NCBI GenBank assembly: GCA_942491735.1
Contig: CALOCN010000001.1
Location: 620,001 to 684,000 of the forward strand
Source of the DNA: CALOCN01 sp942491735
GTDB taxonomy: Bacteria > Eisenbacteria > RBG-16-71-46 > JABDJR01
Direction: 5' to 3'
DNA length: 64,000 nucleotides
The translations under genes and the position numbers were made by a program. A model generated the notes under the pieces. The model saw only the letters and a list, made by a program, of their open reading frames with translations, was not told the DNA's origin and ran no database searches. Each line of letters starts with the position of its first letter. The stretch's first letter is position 1. This document shows positions 1-8,026 of the stretch, piece by piece.

Positions 1-370
1 GCAGAACGCGGTGCTTGAGGTTCTTCACAGAGGTCAGAACCCGCGCCACCTCGTGGGTGCTGAGGATGTCCGGAAGCGTGGAGGAGCGACGCAGTGACGG
101 CAGATGAAACTCGCTGGGGGTGAGGCCAAGAGTCACCAGGTAGAAGAATCGCAGCCCCGTGACGACGCCATGGATACTTCCCGGGCGAAGCTGACAATCG
201 AAGAGGAGATGGCCGACGTAGTCTTCAACGTCCTGCTGGCTCAGGCGGTCCGGGGGCTTGCCATGGAAGGCAGCGAGCCCCGCAACGGCACGCAAGTAGC
301 CATACTGGGTTCGAGGGGACAGGTTCCGTGTACGCATGTCGCGAGTCATGCGCTCTCGCAGCGCGGTCAT
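1..370 (-). CDS. Tyrosine recombinase (phage integrase family), N-terminal part, cut by window edge
   Basis: Reading the minus strand from an ATG at 370 gives an open frame that runs off the window. A good ribosome site (GGAGG) lies 5-6 bases upstream. The about 123 visible residues form the SAM-like core-binding domain of tyrosine recombinases; the stretch MRTRNLSPRTQYGYLRAV is typical, and LPDILSTHEVARVL marks the start of the catalytic domain. The catalytic Arg and Tyr residues are outside the window. Such enzymes cut and rejoin DNA at short inverted sites, and this subtype is often found next to IS91-like transposases (family knowledge). It borders a less GC-rich block, which suggests a mobile-element edge. 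The family call is firm; the exact subgroup is not. Confidence 0.85.
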   Translation of the reverse strand, partial: MTALRERMTRDMRTRNLSPRTQYGYLRAVAGLAAFHGKPPDRLSQQDVEDYVGHLLFDCQLRPGSIHGVVTGLRFFYLVTLGLTPSEFHLPSLRRSSTLPDILSTHEVARVLTSVKNLKHRVL

Positions 371-883
371 GATGCACCTCCGTGGGCTTGGGATACCGAG
401 GACGCCGGGTGCGTCCTACGGAGGTAAGATAGCCAGCCATCGAAGGTGGTGACGGCGTCCAAGTCGCTGCCGTACTAAACATTAGACCACCGCGAAGCGG
501 TTTAGTTCTTCCACCCGGTCACGCCTGGATCGCGGCACCTCACAAAGGGCATAGAACGGGCTCTGAGGAGGCTTGGCTGCCGTTGGGCCGAAAGCGGTTG
601 CGCGCCTTGCCCTGCGGGTGTAGAAAGGAAGAACATCTCTTGGGGCCAGAAGGAACAAAGTCACGCAATCCACTTGGCACCGCCGATCAATCATCCTCAG
701 CGGACCATCCCCAGGTCCGGCACCCGAAGGGGTTGAGGCAGTTCCTCTGCTCGCCTTTGCATCGATTGTGCATTCCCCCCGAACGGCACTTCTCGTGAAG
801 CCGCGTTGTACTTCTACGATGAGATTCATACGCGTAAGAGGGGTCGGGAGGCCAGGCACCACATCCAGGAGGAGTCCCGAGCG
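371..883. other. Intergenic stretch upstream of the recombinase; no convincing gene
   Basis: About 510 bases between the divergent recombinase and the glycosidase gene. Short frames on both strands have no recognisable domain and no good start signals. It contains one clear hairpin (474-506). The sequence CCGCGTTGTACTTCTAC at 801-817 loosely resembles the repeat at 7971-7987. It probably holds both divergent promoters and may include an element end. Confidence 0.5.
474..506. repeat. Inverted repeat / hairpin upstream of the recombinase
   Basis: ACTAAAC (474-480) is the exact inverse of GTTTAGT (500-506), and the loop contains a second hairpin, CCGC-GAA-GCGG (490-500). It lies about 100 bases upstream of the recombinase start. 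It could be an element end, a recombinase site or an operator. It does not match the integron attC core consensus. Confidence 0.45.
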
Positions 884-2623
884 ATGAAGCACGCACCGTC
901 ACAGCCCCAAATGAGATCGCGCTATCCGCTTCTTGCGCTCCTATGTGTGCCCCTGCTGCTTCTCGCACTGGGCTCGGCTGAAGGACAGGCCCCCGACACC
1001 TTGGTGATTGATTTCGGTGGGCCAACTCGGGCCTTTGAACGCCCCATTGCCAGCGGGATTCACGGAGGACTGCGTGATTCCCTGGAACCGCGATCTCTCT
1101 TCTATGACATTCGCCCCTCGATGGTCCGCGGGGCGTTTAGCAGACATCATTGGGGCGGGCATGACTTGTCGTGGGGAGCCACGGACTCCGCCGAAGCGGT
1201 TGCTGCCTTCCAGATGTGGCCGAGTTCTGATGTATCGGAGTTCAGTTGCGGTTGCCCCCATTACGGTTCAGCCGACACTTCCACCAACTACTGCGATACC
1301 GACCCCTTGAGCCAATGTTGGGGGGATCACATCCGCTCTCTGAATACAGATGTCGACGCGGTGTTGGGCCGCTGCGCCTGTCCAGACTCGTTGGAGGGTC
1401 TTCCGGTGCACTGGGGAGTGTGGAACGAGCCAGACCTGGAGATGTTCTGGGACGGTGGTCCGGCAGCGTTCCTCGATCTGTGGCACACGACGTACGACAG
1501 TCTAAAATTCCACGACTCAACCAATGTTGTCACGGGACCACACAATGCCTACGGCCCCTTTGGGAGAGATGATGGTTCTGATCCATTCGACTTCACTATG
1601 CGCCAGTTCTTGGAGTTTGCCGACGACAATGCTTGCCTGCCTGACGTGCTCGTTTGGCACTCGACTAGCAATAGGCCCCAAAAGGAGGATCCGGATAGCC
1701 TCTTTGCGGTAATGGACATTGAGGCGCAAGTAGACGAACTCCGCGAGGCCTTGGAAGGTTGGGATGTGGATCAGACGTGGGCGGACACGGTTATGATGGC
1801 TGTGCCAGAGGCCATGGGCAACTACTCCACAACCGAAGACAGGGTGGGATACCTTGATCCGGGACTGCAAGTGAGGATGTTCGCGACAGCAGAGAGGGCG
1901 GCAGACAAGAAGCTCATGTACGCAGGTCGCGCCTACTACAATCAAGTGGCAGGCGATTATAGTACTGGGCACCCCAACACGGATTATGACAACGGTCGCT
2001 TAGCAGGGCTAATAGACAGTACGAGCGCGAATCCGCGATACGGTTGGTACGCATACAAGGCCTATGCGGGCCTAAACGGCGACATTCTGACCAACGTTTC
2101 AGGCACCGAGCACTATGATGTCCTAGCAACAATAGGGTCTGGCGACGCGCGCGCTCTCGTCGGGCGGTACTCGGATGAAGGGGCAGATTCCATAGTTGTC
2201 TTCCTGGACGGCCTTGACGACTTCGTTGTCAATGGTGTTGTTGAGGTATCGGTGGACCGATTCCGGGGAGGGCGTGCACACAGGTATAGCGCCTTTCCGA
2301 TTTCAAGCGCCGCCGATAGCATTGCGGTGGCTTCCTTCTCGAGGCGATATCCAGTTGACAACGGTGAGCTAACGCTGACGCTTAGTGGACAAGCAGGTTT
2401 CGAGTCGTGGGACGCCGTGAGCGTGGTTGTGAGGAGTCCCAGCATCGTCACGATCACGGCAGCTCAAGAGGCGATTGGGATTCAGGGGGCTATCGATTCG
2501 CTGGACATTGGAGATGTCGTTTTGGTAGATGCCGCCGCGTTCGATTACGAGCCGATCACCATGACTGAGCGGATGAGGGTTGGCGCTGGGGATTGGCCGA
2601 CCATCCATAAAGTCATCAAGTAG
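884..2623 (+). CDS. Secreted clan GH-A glycosidase-like protein, 5' part of a frameshifted gene
   Basis: The start at 884 has an AGGAGG ribosome site and gives a signal peptide (RSRYPLLALLCVPLLLLALG). A TIM-barrel glycosidase-like domain follows, with WNEPD at residues 180-184 (E182 the likely acid/base) and VPEAMG with E309 as the likely nucleophile, as in GH39 and related clan GH-A families. A beta-sandwich follows, and the frame ends just as a parallel beta-helix begins (IQGAIDSLDIGDVVLVDA). Deleting one C at 2605/2606 joins this frame to the next one as PTI-IKSSSSEPP, so the two are almost certainly one gene of about 1,350 codons. Third positions are less GC-rich than in the rest of the window. 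The substrate is unknown, probably a polysaccharide. Confidence 0.75.
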   Translation: MKHAPSQPQMRSRYPLLALLCVPLLLLALGSAEGQAPDTLVIDFGGPTRAFERPIASGIHGGLRDSLEPRSLFYDIRPSMVRGAFSRHHWGGHDLSWGATDSAEAVAAFQMWPSSDVSEFSCGCPHYGSADTSTNYCDTDPLSQCWGDHIRSLNTDVDAVLGRCACPDSLEGLPVHWGVWNEPDLEMFWDGGPAAFLDLWHTTYDSLKFHDSTNVVTGPHNAYGPFGRDDGSDPFDFTMRQFLEFADDNACLPDVLVWHSTSNRPQKEDPDSLFAVMDIEAQVDELREALEGWDVDQTWADTVMMAVPEAMGNYSTTEDRVGYLDPGLQVRMFATAERAADKKLMYAGRAYYNQVAGDYSTGHPNTDYDNGRLAGLIDSTSANPRYGWYAYKAYAGLNGDILTNVSGTEHYDVLATIGSGDARALVGRYSDEGADSIVVFLDGLDDFVVNGVVEVSVDRFRGGRAHRYSAFPISSAADSIAVASFSRRYPVDNGELTLTLSGQAGFESWDAVSVVVRSPSIVTITAAQEAIGIQGAIDSLDIGDVVLVDAAAFDYEPITMTERMRVGAGDWPTIHKVIK

Positions 2624-4934
2624 TGAGCCCCCTGTGCTGTTCCCGGCAAACACCGACACGCTCACTATCCTGGAGGGGTTCGATATCAAGGGGGCAGGTG
2701 CCTCTGAGGCGGTGCTGATGAGCGGTCCGGGTGTGGTTCGTGATTGCGTGGTCACTTCCGACTCAGACGATGTGGGGATCAGAATCTCGGGGGCAACGAC
2801 GGGCGGAAGTATCATCGAGAGAAACGAAATCATCGCCGTGGGAACGGGGGTGAGCGTGGAGGCCGGTAGTTCTGGCGGGATCGCCGTGGTGAGTAATCTT
2901 GTCAGGGATTGCGACGACGGAGTCAGCCTCGCGGTTGGTAGCGGACACATCGTTGAGAACAACACGATTGCCGCGGTGTCATTCGCGAGTGGGAGTCGGG
3001 GTGTAGTTGTCGGCGGGGAAGTCGGTACGTCCTCCGCTAGCTTTGTTAGAAACGTGGTGGCGAATGTTGATACCGGGTTCGTTTGGGGCACAAGCCCGGG
3101 CAGTACATCGTGGACCGTCGACGATAACGTGTACTGGGATGAGGGAAACGGTGGCACCAAATCGCTACCGTCCGTCCCTGATGCGCAGGTAGAAGACGAT
3201 GTCGATCCTCTGTTGTGCCGCGGAAAGGGCAGTTCCGATCAGTGGACCCTTCGAGTGGATTCTCCTCTCTCGGCGGGCACGGTGTCCTTAGGGACAGTCC
3301 TGATTGGAGCCCGGGATGCCGGGTGCGCGTACGGGATCCTTGCCGAAGATACGTCCGTCAGTCCCCTTCTTGACATTGTCGTTCCGAGCGACCTCGTAAT
3401 ACCTGCGGGCCGGAAACTGACGGTTTACGACAGCGTATCGTTCGTTGTGTCCCCCAGCGACTACGATACTACGGGATTGGACTCCCTCCTGACTGAGATC
3501 CTAGTGTCTGGTGAGATTCTCGCTCTAGGGAAGAGCGGGCGCACCATTAGCTTCAAGTCGGAGGCGGTCAGCCCGGCGCCCGGCGACTGGAATGGTCTTA
3601 TGGTGCCTGAGGGGGGCAAGTTATTCCTACAGCATGGTGTTATTCAACACGCGGTGTGTGCGGTCCAGGATAGCATTGGCAAGCCTGCGAGAAGCATCAC
3701 GCTGCTCGATTGCCTTGTGAGCGATTTCGAGACAGCTGGGGTTTACCTCAGCCCAACAAACAATGTGGAGTCTTCTAGGGGTCTGTTCGTTATGGCCAAC
3801 TGCACCGTAGACATGGCGGGTGCGCCGTACGGGGTATTCGTGGAAGACGACGCGGCTTCAGAGAGATCCTATGACGTTGAAGTCGACACTCTAGCGGTGA
3901 CAGGAAACAGCAGTGGAACCTACGGCGTCTATCTGGACACGAAGGGCTATCTGACTGGGTCGCCCGAGCTGGAGGCCGCGGCTGAGGCGAGCTTGGACAT
4001 GATCATCGTGTCTGGCTTGAGCAACGGCACTGGTGTCTACGTCAACAAGTATTCTCCCTTCATAAGGGGGCCGGACATTGCCGATTGCAAGTGGGGCATT
4101 CAAACGCAATCCAACGACACGGTGACCGTCGCACCGTGGGCTGGGGCGCGCGGAGGAATCGACAGCTGCACGACGGGACTCTATGCCGCTTCATCGGGGT
4201 CTCCCGATGTGGATTCGCTGACGATTGCGGGTTGCACCACTGGCCTTTACACCGATGGAACCACTACAGGATCCTACAGGGACGTGAACATTGTTGGCGG
4301 GCACACGGGTTTCAAGGTGAAATCGACCGGAAGTCATACGTTCCGCAGCGGCTCCATAACGGGTTTCACGCATTTTGGGGTCGACACCCACAACACAACG
4401 GTCAACGTCGATCTCGGAAACGCGAGCGACGGCGGCGGGAGCAATATCTACTCGAACGTCTCTGGGGTGTTGAAGTTCGTTAGAGTCAAGCCCCAGGTTG
4501 CTCTGGGGGCGTCTATTCCAGCACAATCGAACTATTGGAATGGCAATCCACCAGATGTAACGAAATTCTCGACGAAGGTGGACTACAGCAACTGGGCCAC
4601 GTCGGCCTACAGTTCCGCAAGCTTCTCTGTGCCGTTCAAGAGGGCGGCGACCCAGCCCGTACTCCGAGCATTCCCGAACCCCTTCGACTCAAACGTAACG
4701 ATCTGGTACACCGTGCCGGGGGAGGGCTCCCAGGCTGTGCTGATCGAGGTGTTTGACCTGCAAGGAAGGCGGTTGCGTCATTGGAAGACCGAAACCACCA
4801 GTGGAGGGGTGGTCCATTGGGATGGGACGAGCGAGACTGGCCGCCGGTCGGCCATAGGGATGTACTTTGTGAGGCTGAGAGTCGGAACTGCCGAAACGAC
4901 GGTCCGATTGGTGCGCACCGGAGGTGGGCAATGA
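2580..4934 (+). CDS. Parallel beta-helix protein with FlgD-like C-terminal sorting domain, 3' part of the frameshifted gene
   Basis: This frame continues the glycosidase gene after a one-base shift. The TTG at 2580 is only the first possible start and has no convincing ribosome site, so independent translation is doubtful. The body is a right-handed parallel beta-helix built of repeated N-x-I/V rungs, typical of polysaccharide-binding or lyase-like secreted proteins. The last about 90 residues (from RAFPNPFDSNVTIWYTVPG through HWDGTSETGRRSAIGMYFVR) are a FlgD-like immunoglobulin domain of the type used for surface sorting in FCB-group bacteria. It overlaps the next gene by ATGA. It could be a pseudogene, a phase-variable gene or an assembly error. 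Confidence 0.7.
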   Translation: MALGIGRPSIKSSSSEPPVLFPANTDTLTILEGFDIKGAGASEAVLMSGPGVVRDCVVTSDSDDVGIRISGATTGGSIIERNEIIAVGTGVSVEAGSSGGIAVVSNLVRDCDDGVSLAVGSGHIVENNTIAAVSFASGSRGVVVGGEVGTSSASFVRNVVANVDTGFVWGTSPGSTSWTVDDNVYWDEGNGGTKSLPSVPDAQVEDDVDPLLCRGKGSSDQWTLRVDSPLSAGTVSLGTVLIGARDAGCAYGILAEDTSVSPLLDIVVPSDLVIPAGRKLTVYDSVSFVVSPSDYDTTGLDSLLTEILVSGEILALGKSGRTISFKSEAVSPAPGDWNGLMVPEGGKLFLQHGVIQHAVCAVQDSIGKPARSITLLDCLVSDFETAGVYLSPTNNVESSRGLFVMANCTVDMAGAPYGVFVEDDAASERSYDVEVDTLAVTGNSSGTYGVYLDTKGYLTGSPELEAAAEASLDMIIVSGLSNGTGVYVNKYSPFIRGPDIADCKWGIQTQSNDTVTVAPWAGARGGIDSCTTGLYAASSGSPDVDSLTIAGCTTGLYTDGTTTGSYRDVNIVGGHTGFKVKSTGSHTFRSGSITGFTHFGVDTHNTTVNVDLGNASDGGGSNIYSNVSGVLKFVRVKPQVALGASIPAQSNYWNGNPPDVTKFSTKVDYSNWATSAYSSASFSVPFKRAATQPVLRAFPNPFDSNVTIWYTVPGEGSQAVLIEVFDLQGRRLRHWKTETTSGGVVHWDGTSETGRRSAIGMYFVRLRVGTAETTVRLVRTGGGQ

Positions 4935-5407
4935 GAATGCTTCTTCCTCTCTGTTTCGTCGCCGCCCTCGCCTCGGTGGCGGATGCTCGTGTCGTGAGCG
5001 ATGCTAATTTGTCCGCGACACTTCTCACCGATACCGGGAGCGGCGGAAAGTACCTTAGGGTCACACTTCCACCGGTGGACGCGAATCAAGTGAGCACAAT
5101 CGCGTACGCGGAGCTGATCCTTCAAGTTGACGTGCCGGAGCGTGTTGAAGTCGAGTTGTGGTTCGAGGAGAGCGTTGGAGAGCTGCCGTGGACTGATCAG
5201 GAGAGGGTCCAAGAGCGAAGGATATGGGTTGCCGAGGCGGGGGTCCAGTCCTCCGTCAAGTTTGACGTAACGGACCTGTTGCGAGCCGTCAGGACGAATG
5301 GTGGAGGAGCTGTGCTTCTTCGCATTGCGCTGAGCGATGAGCGCAACATCAATCTGGCGACAGGAGCTTCCGTCGATTTGCTGACCCACATTCTCTCCAG
5401 AAGATGA
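4931..5407 (+). CDS. Small secreted protein of unknown function
   Basis: A 158-residue protein whose ATG overlaps the preceding stop (ATGA), implying translational coupling to the glycosidase/beta-helix gene. It begins with a signal peptide (MRMLLPLCFVAALASVADA) followed by a beta-rich region (AELILQVDVPERVEVELWF, then a FDVTDLLRAV segment). This resembles carbohydrate-associated beta-sandwich domains of the DNRLRE type, but the resemblance is too weak for a call. It is probably exported with the upstream protein. No catalytic motif was seen. Confidence 0.65.
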   Translation: MRMLLPLCFVAALASVADARVVSDANLSATLLTDTGSGGKYLRVTLPPVDANQVSTIAYAELILQVDVPERVEVELWFEESVGELPWTDQERVQERRIWVAEAGVQSSVKFDVTDLLRAVRTNGGGAVLLRIALSDERNINLATGASVDLLTHILSRR

Positions 5408-5524
5408 GCATAGATGTGCGGTTTCCGAAATCCTGAGTCTCTTGTACACGAGCTGCGAAGGCATTAAGAGGAGTAGCTCCTGAACCAGACCCCCACATGC
5501 GATGAGAGGATACCTTGCCCCAGG

Positions 5525-7813
5525 TTGCTCTGGGTCTTGCAGGCATGGGTGCTTGCCTCGTTGTCTCTTGCGTGCTCCGACTCAGCGGTTCCTGACACCA
5601 CCCCCCCCGGTCAGGTGCAGGACCTGATGATTGCTGCGGCAACAGACACCGCACTGGTCCTCACTTGGACCGCACCCGGAGACAACGATCAGGAGGGGAC
5701 TGCCTCCGCCTACGATCTCCGCTATTCGGAGCAGCCCCTGCCGTTGGCCTGGGACGCAGCAACACCCGTAGATCTTGGTCCACCGAATACTTCTGGAACG
5801 CCGGAGACTGCGACGGTTGGGGGTCTGGAGCGGGACAGGATCTACTATGCGGCGCTGAGAGCGATGGACGCAGCCGGCAATGTTTCGGACCTGTCCAACG
5901 CGGTCCAGGGTCAGACGGGAGACACACTTCCGCCTGCGGCGATCATCGACCTCTCTGTCGCCGCCGCTACATCCAGATCCGTGGATCTGACCTTTACTGC
6001 CCCGGGGGACGACGGGAATGCGGGAGCTGCCGTTGCCTATGAAGGCCGGGTCTCAGAAAGCCTCCTGACCGAGGCCGGCTGGCCTGATGCAGACACGTTT
6101 CCCCTATCTCCACCTCAACCTGCCGGTTCCATGGAGTTCGGTCAGATCACGGGATTGCAACCGGAGGGCACCTACTACATTGGCGTCCGAGCGCGGGATG
6201 ATGGGGGTCTCCTGGGGGCCTTGGGAAACGTGGTGACAGTCACCCTCCCGGCAGACGCTGAACCGCCTACGACCATTACGGACTTGGCTGTTGATGTAGA
6301 AGGATTTGGGGTTGTGACCTTGGGATGGACAGCGCCGGGTAGTGCAGATGACGAGGAACGGGCCGGGCTGTACGACCTCCGATACTCAACAACCGAGCTG
6401 AGGGAGGCGAGTTGGGAGTTCGCAACCCGGGTGGAGGCGGTGCCGCCACCCCGGTTGGCAGGGCAAGCCGAGCGGGTGACGGTGTCGGGGCTGATGGCTG
6501 GAGTGGACATCTGGTTCGGAGTCAAGGCAAAGGATGCGACAGGGAACGAATCGGGGCTGTCCAATGTCGTCATGGCGCAAGCATTGGCTCGGGGGCGCAC
6601 GTGGGAGGTCCGCATGGACGGCACCGGGGATGCGCCCACCATCCAGGCGGGGATCGACAGCGCGGATCACGGGGATGTGGTTCTTGTCCACCCTGGCACG
6701 TATGCCGAGCGCATTGATTTCGTGGGAAAGCGGATTCACCTAAGGAGTGCTTTTGGACCAGCGGGCACGATCGTTGATGGAAGCGGTCAGCCTGGGTCTG
6801 TGGTCACCATTGTCTCGGGCGAGACCAGAGAGTCGATTCTTGAGGGGTTCACGATTCAGGGGGGGACGGGGACGTTTCTAGAAGACATCGTGCTAGCGGC
6901 GGGTGGGGGCATCCTGTGCTTGGACTCATCTCCAACCATCACTGGAAACATCATCAAGGACAACACCGCCGGGTTTCCAGAGCGGGGGTTTGGGGGCGGC
7001 CTTCTAGTTGATAGTGAGAGCGGCACTTTAGGCGCGAGCCCTAGCTTAATTGGCAACGTGTTCGATGGGAATCAGGCTGCAACCAACGGGGGAGGGGTGA
7101 TGGTTAGTGATGCGATCGTTGAGGTGCGTGGCAATCGGTTCATCAATAATGAGACACGGTTCGACGGGGGCGGGGTTTACGTGGCCATGGGAGACCCAGG
7201 GACGGTTTCTTTCATCATGAACGAGTTCATAGGAAATGTTGCCGGAGACCACGGCGGGGCAATAGAGGCTGGACAGGCAGTTGTGCACTCTCCGGCGATG
7301 AGGGTTGAAAGTAACCTCTTCGTGCGGAACGAGGCTCACGGGGATGACCTCCCGACAGACTCGGGAACCGGAGGCGCACTGTCCATGCGCGACTGGCCAG
7401 CGGTAGTTCGCAACAACACATTCATTGACAATGTAGGAACGGGTGGAGCATCCTGCACAGGAGGTCACGTCCTTGTTGACACTCGCGAAGAGATCCTGAT
7501 CGAGAGAAATCTGTTTGTGGGTGCCCAGGGGTGTGCTTTGGTTTGCCGTTCACCTGTGCCTAATACTGAAGCTCGAGAGAACTTGTTCTGGGAGAACGAC
7601 GGCGACATAGGCAACCCGGGTACCTGCTTTCCCGAATGGCCCGGAGGAGACCTCTTTGTTGACCCCCTCTTCTGCGATCCCGACAACGACGACTACCGCC
7701 TCCAACCGGGATCTCCGGCAGCCGGATGGGGCGCATTCCCCGACCCTGGCTGCAGCGGATCCGCCCGCGTGAGCCCCCGATCTCCGTGGGGAACCCACCA
7801 TTCCCGCTACTGA
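5525..7813 (+). CDS. Lipoprotein with three fibronectin type III domains and a parallel beta-helix
   Basis: The N-terminus has a lipobox (SLAC-S), so the mature protein is probably a lipid-anchored surface protein. Three FnIII repeats follow, each starting near PP..I.DL and containing LTWTAPGD or GWTAPGS, covering about residues 25-355. A right-handed beta-helix of the pectin-lyase-like class comes next (GDAPTIQAGIDSADHGDVVL, then repeated GGG/N-x-F rungs) to near the end. No lyase active site can be assigned. The start is uncertain: TTG 5525 lacks a basic n-region, there is no in-frame upstream ATG, and an ATG at 5502 is in another frame. Its composition matches the neighbouring less GC-rich genes, so it is probably part of the same acquired block. 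Confidence 0.75.
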   Translation: MLWVLQAWVLASLSLACSDSAVPDTTPPGQVQDLMIAAATDTALVLTWTAPGDNDQEGTASAYDLRYSEQPLPLAWDAATPVDLGPPNTSGTPETATVGGLERDRIYYAALRAMDAAGNVSDLSNAVQGQTGDTLPPAAIIDLSVAAATSRSVDLTFTAPGDDGNAGAAVAYEGRVSESLLTEAGWPDADTFPLSPPQPAGSMEFGQITGLQPEGTYYIGVRARDDGGLLGALGNVVTVTLPADAEPPTTITDLAVDVEGFGVVTLGWTAPGSADDEERAGLYDLRYSTTELREASWEFATRVEAVPPPRLAGQAERVTVSGLMAGVDIWFGVKAKDATGNESGLSNVVMAQALARGRTWEVRMDGTGDAPTIQAGIDSADHGDVVLVHPGTYAERIDFVGKRIHLRSAFGPAGTIVDGSGQPGSVVTIVSGETRESILEGFTIQGGTGTFLEDIVLAAGGGILCLDSSPTITGNIIKDNTAGFPERGFGGGLLVDSESGTLGASPSLIGNVFDGNQAATNGGGVMVSDAIVEVRGNRFINNETRFDGGGVYVAMGDPGTVSFIMNEFIGNVAGDHGGAIEAGQAVVHSPAMRVESNLFVRNEAHGDDLPTDSGTGGALSMRDWPAVVRNNTFIDNVGTGGASCTGGHVLVDTREEILIERNLFVGAQGCALVCRSPVPNTEARENLFWENDGDIGNPGTCFPEWPGGDLFVDPLFCDPDNDDYRLQPGSPAAGWGAFPDPGCSGSARVSPRSPWGTHHSRY

Positions 7814-7819
7814 TTCGCC

Positions 7820-7985
7820 CAAGGGTATCGCGTGTTTGCTACCTACTTCGCCGCGCCCCCGCAGCAGGGTTCCGTATGTACCTACCGGATTTGGCCGCTC
7901 CGCTAACCCCTTGCCTGCATAGGCTTATAGCCTCACCCAACTGTAACGCAGGCTCTCGCATGGTACAGGTTCCGCGTGTACCTAC
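7820..7985. repeat. Imperfect repeats at the right end of the accessory block
   Basis: GGTTCCGTATGTACCTAC (7868-7885) and GGTTCCGCGTGTACCTAC (7968-7985) match at 16 of 18 positions and lie exactly 100 bases apart. A weaker copy starts near 7820 (GGTATCGCGTG, then CTACCTACTTC). The right copy sits in a perfect inverted repeat, GGTACA (7962-7967), nine bases, TGTACC (7977-7982), an arm-and-spacer layout like tyrosine-recombinase core sites. No gene was seen in 7814-8026. Confidence 0.5.
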
Positions 7986-8026
7986 TTCAGCGACTCAACG
8001 GCACCCCGCTCTCCCGTCCCCCTCCC

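Noticed and set aside
474..506. Integron attC site
   Set aside because: The arms ACTAAAC/GTTTAGT do not fit the RYYYAAC/GTTRRRY core sites.
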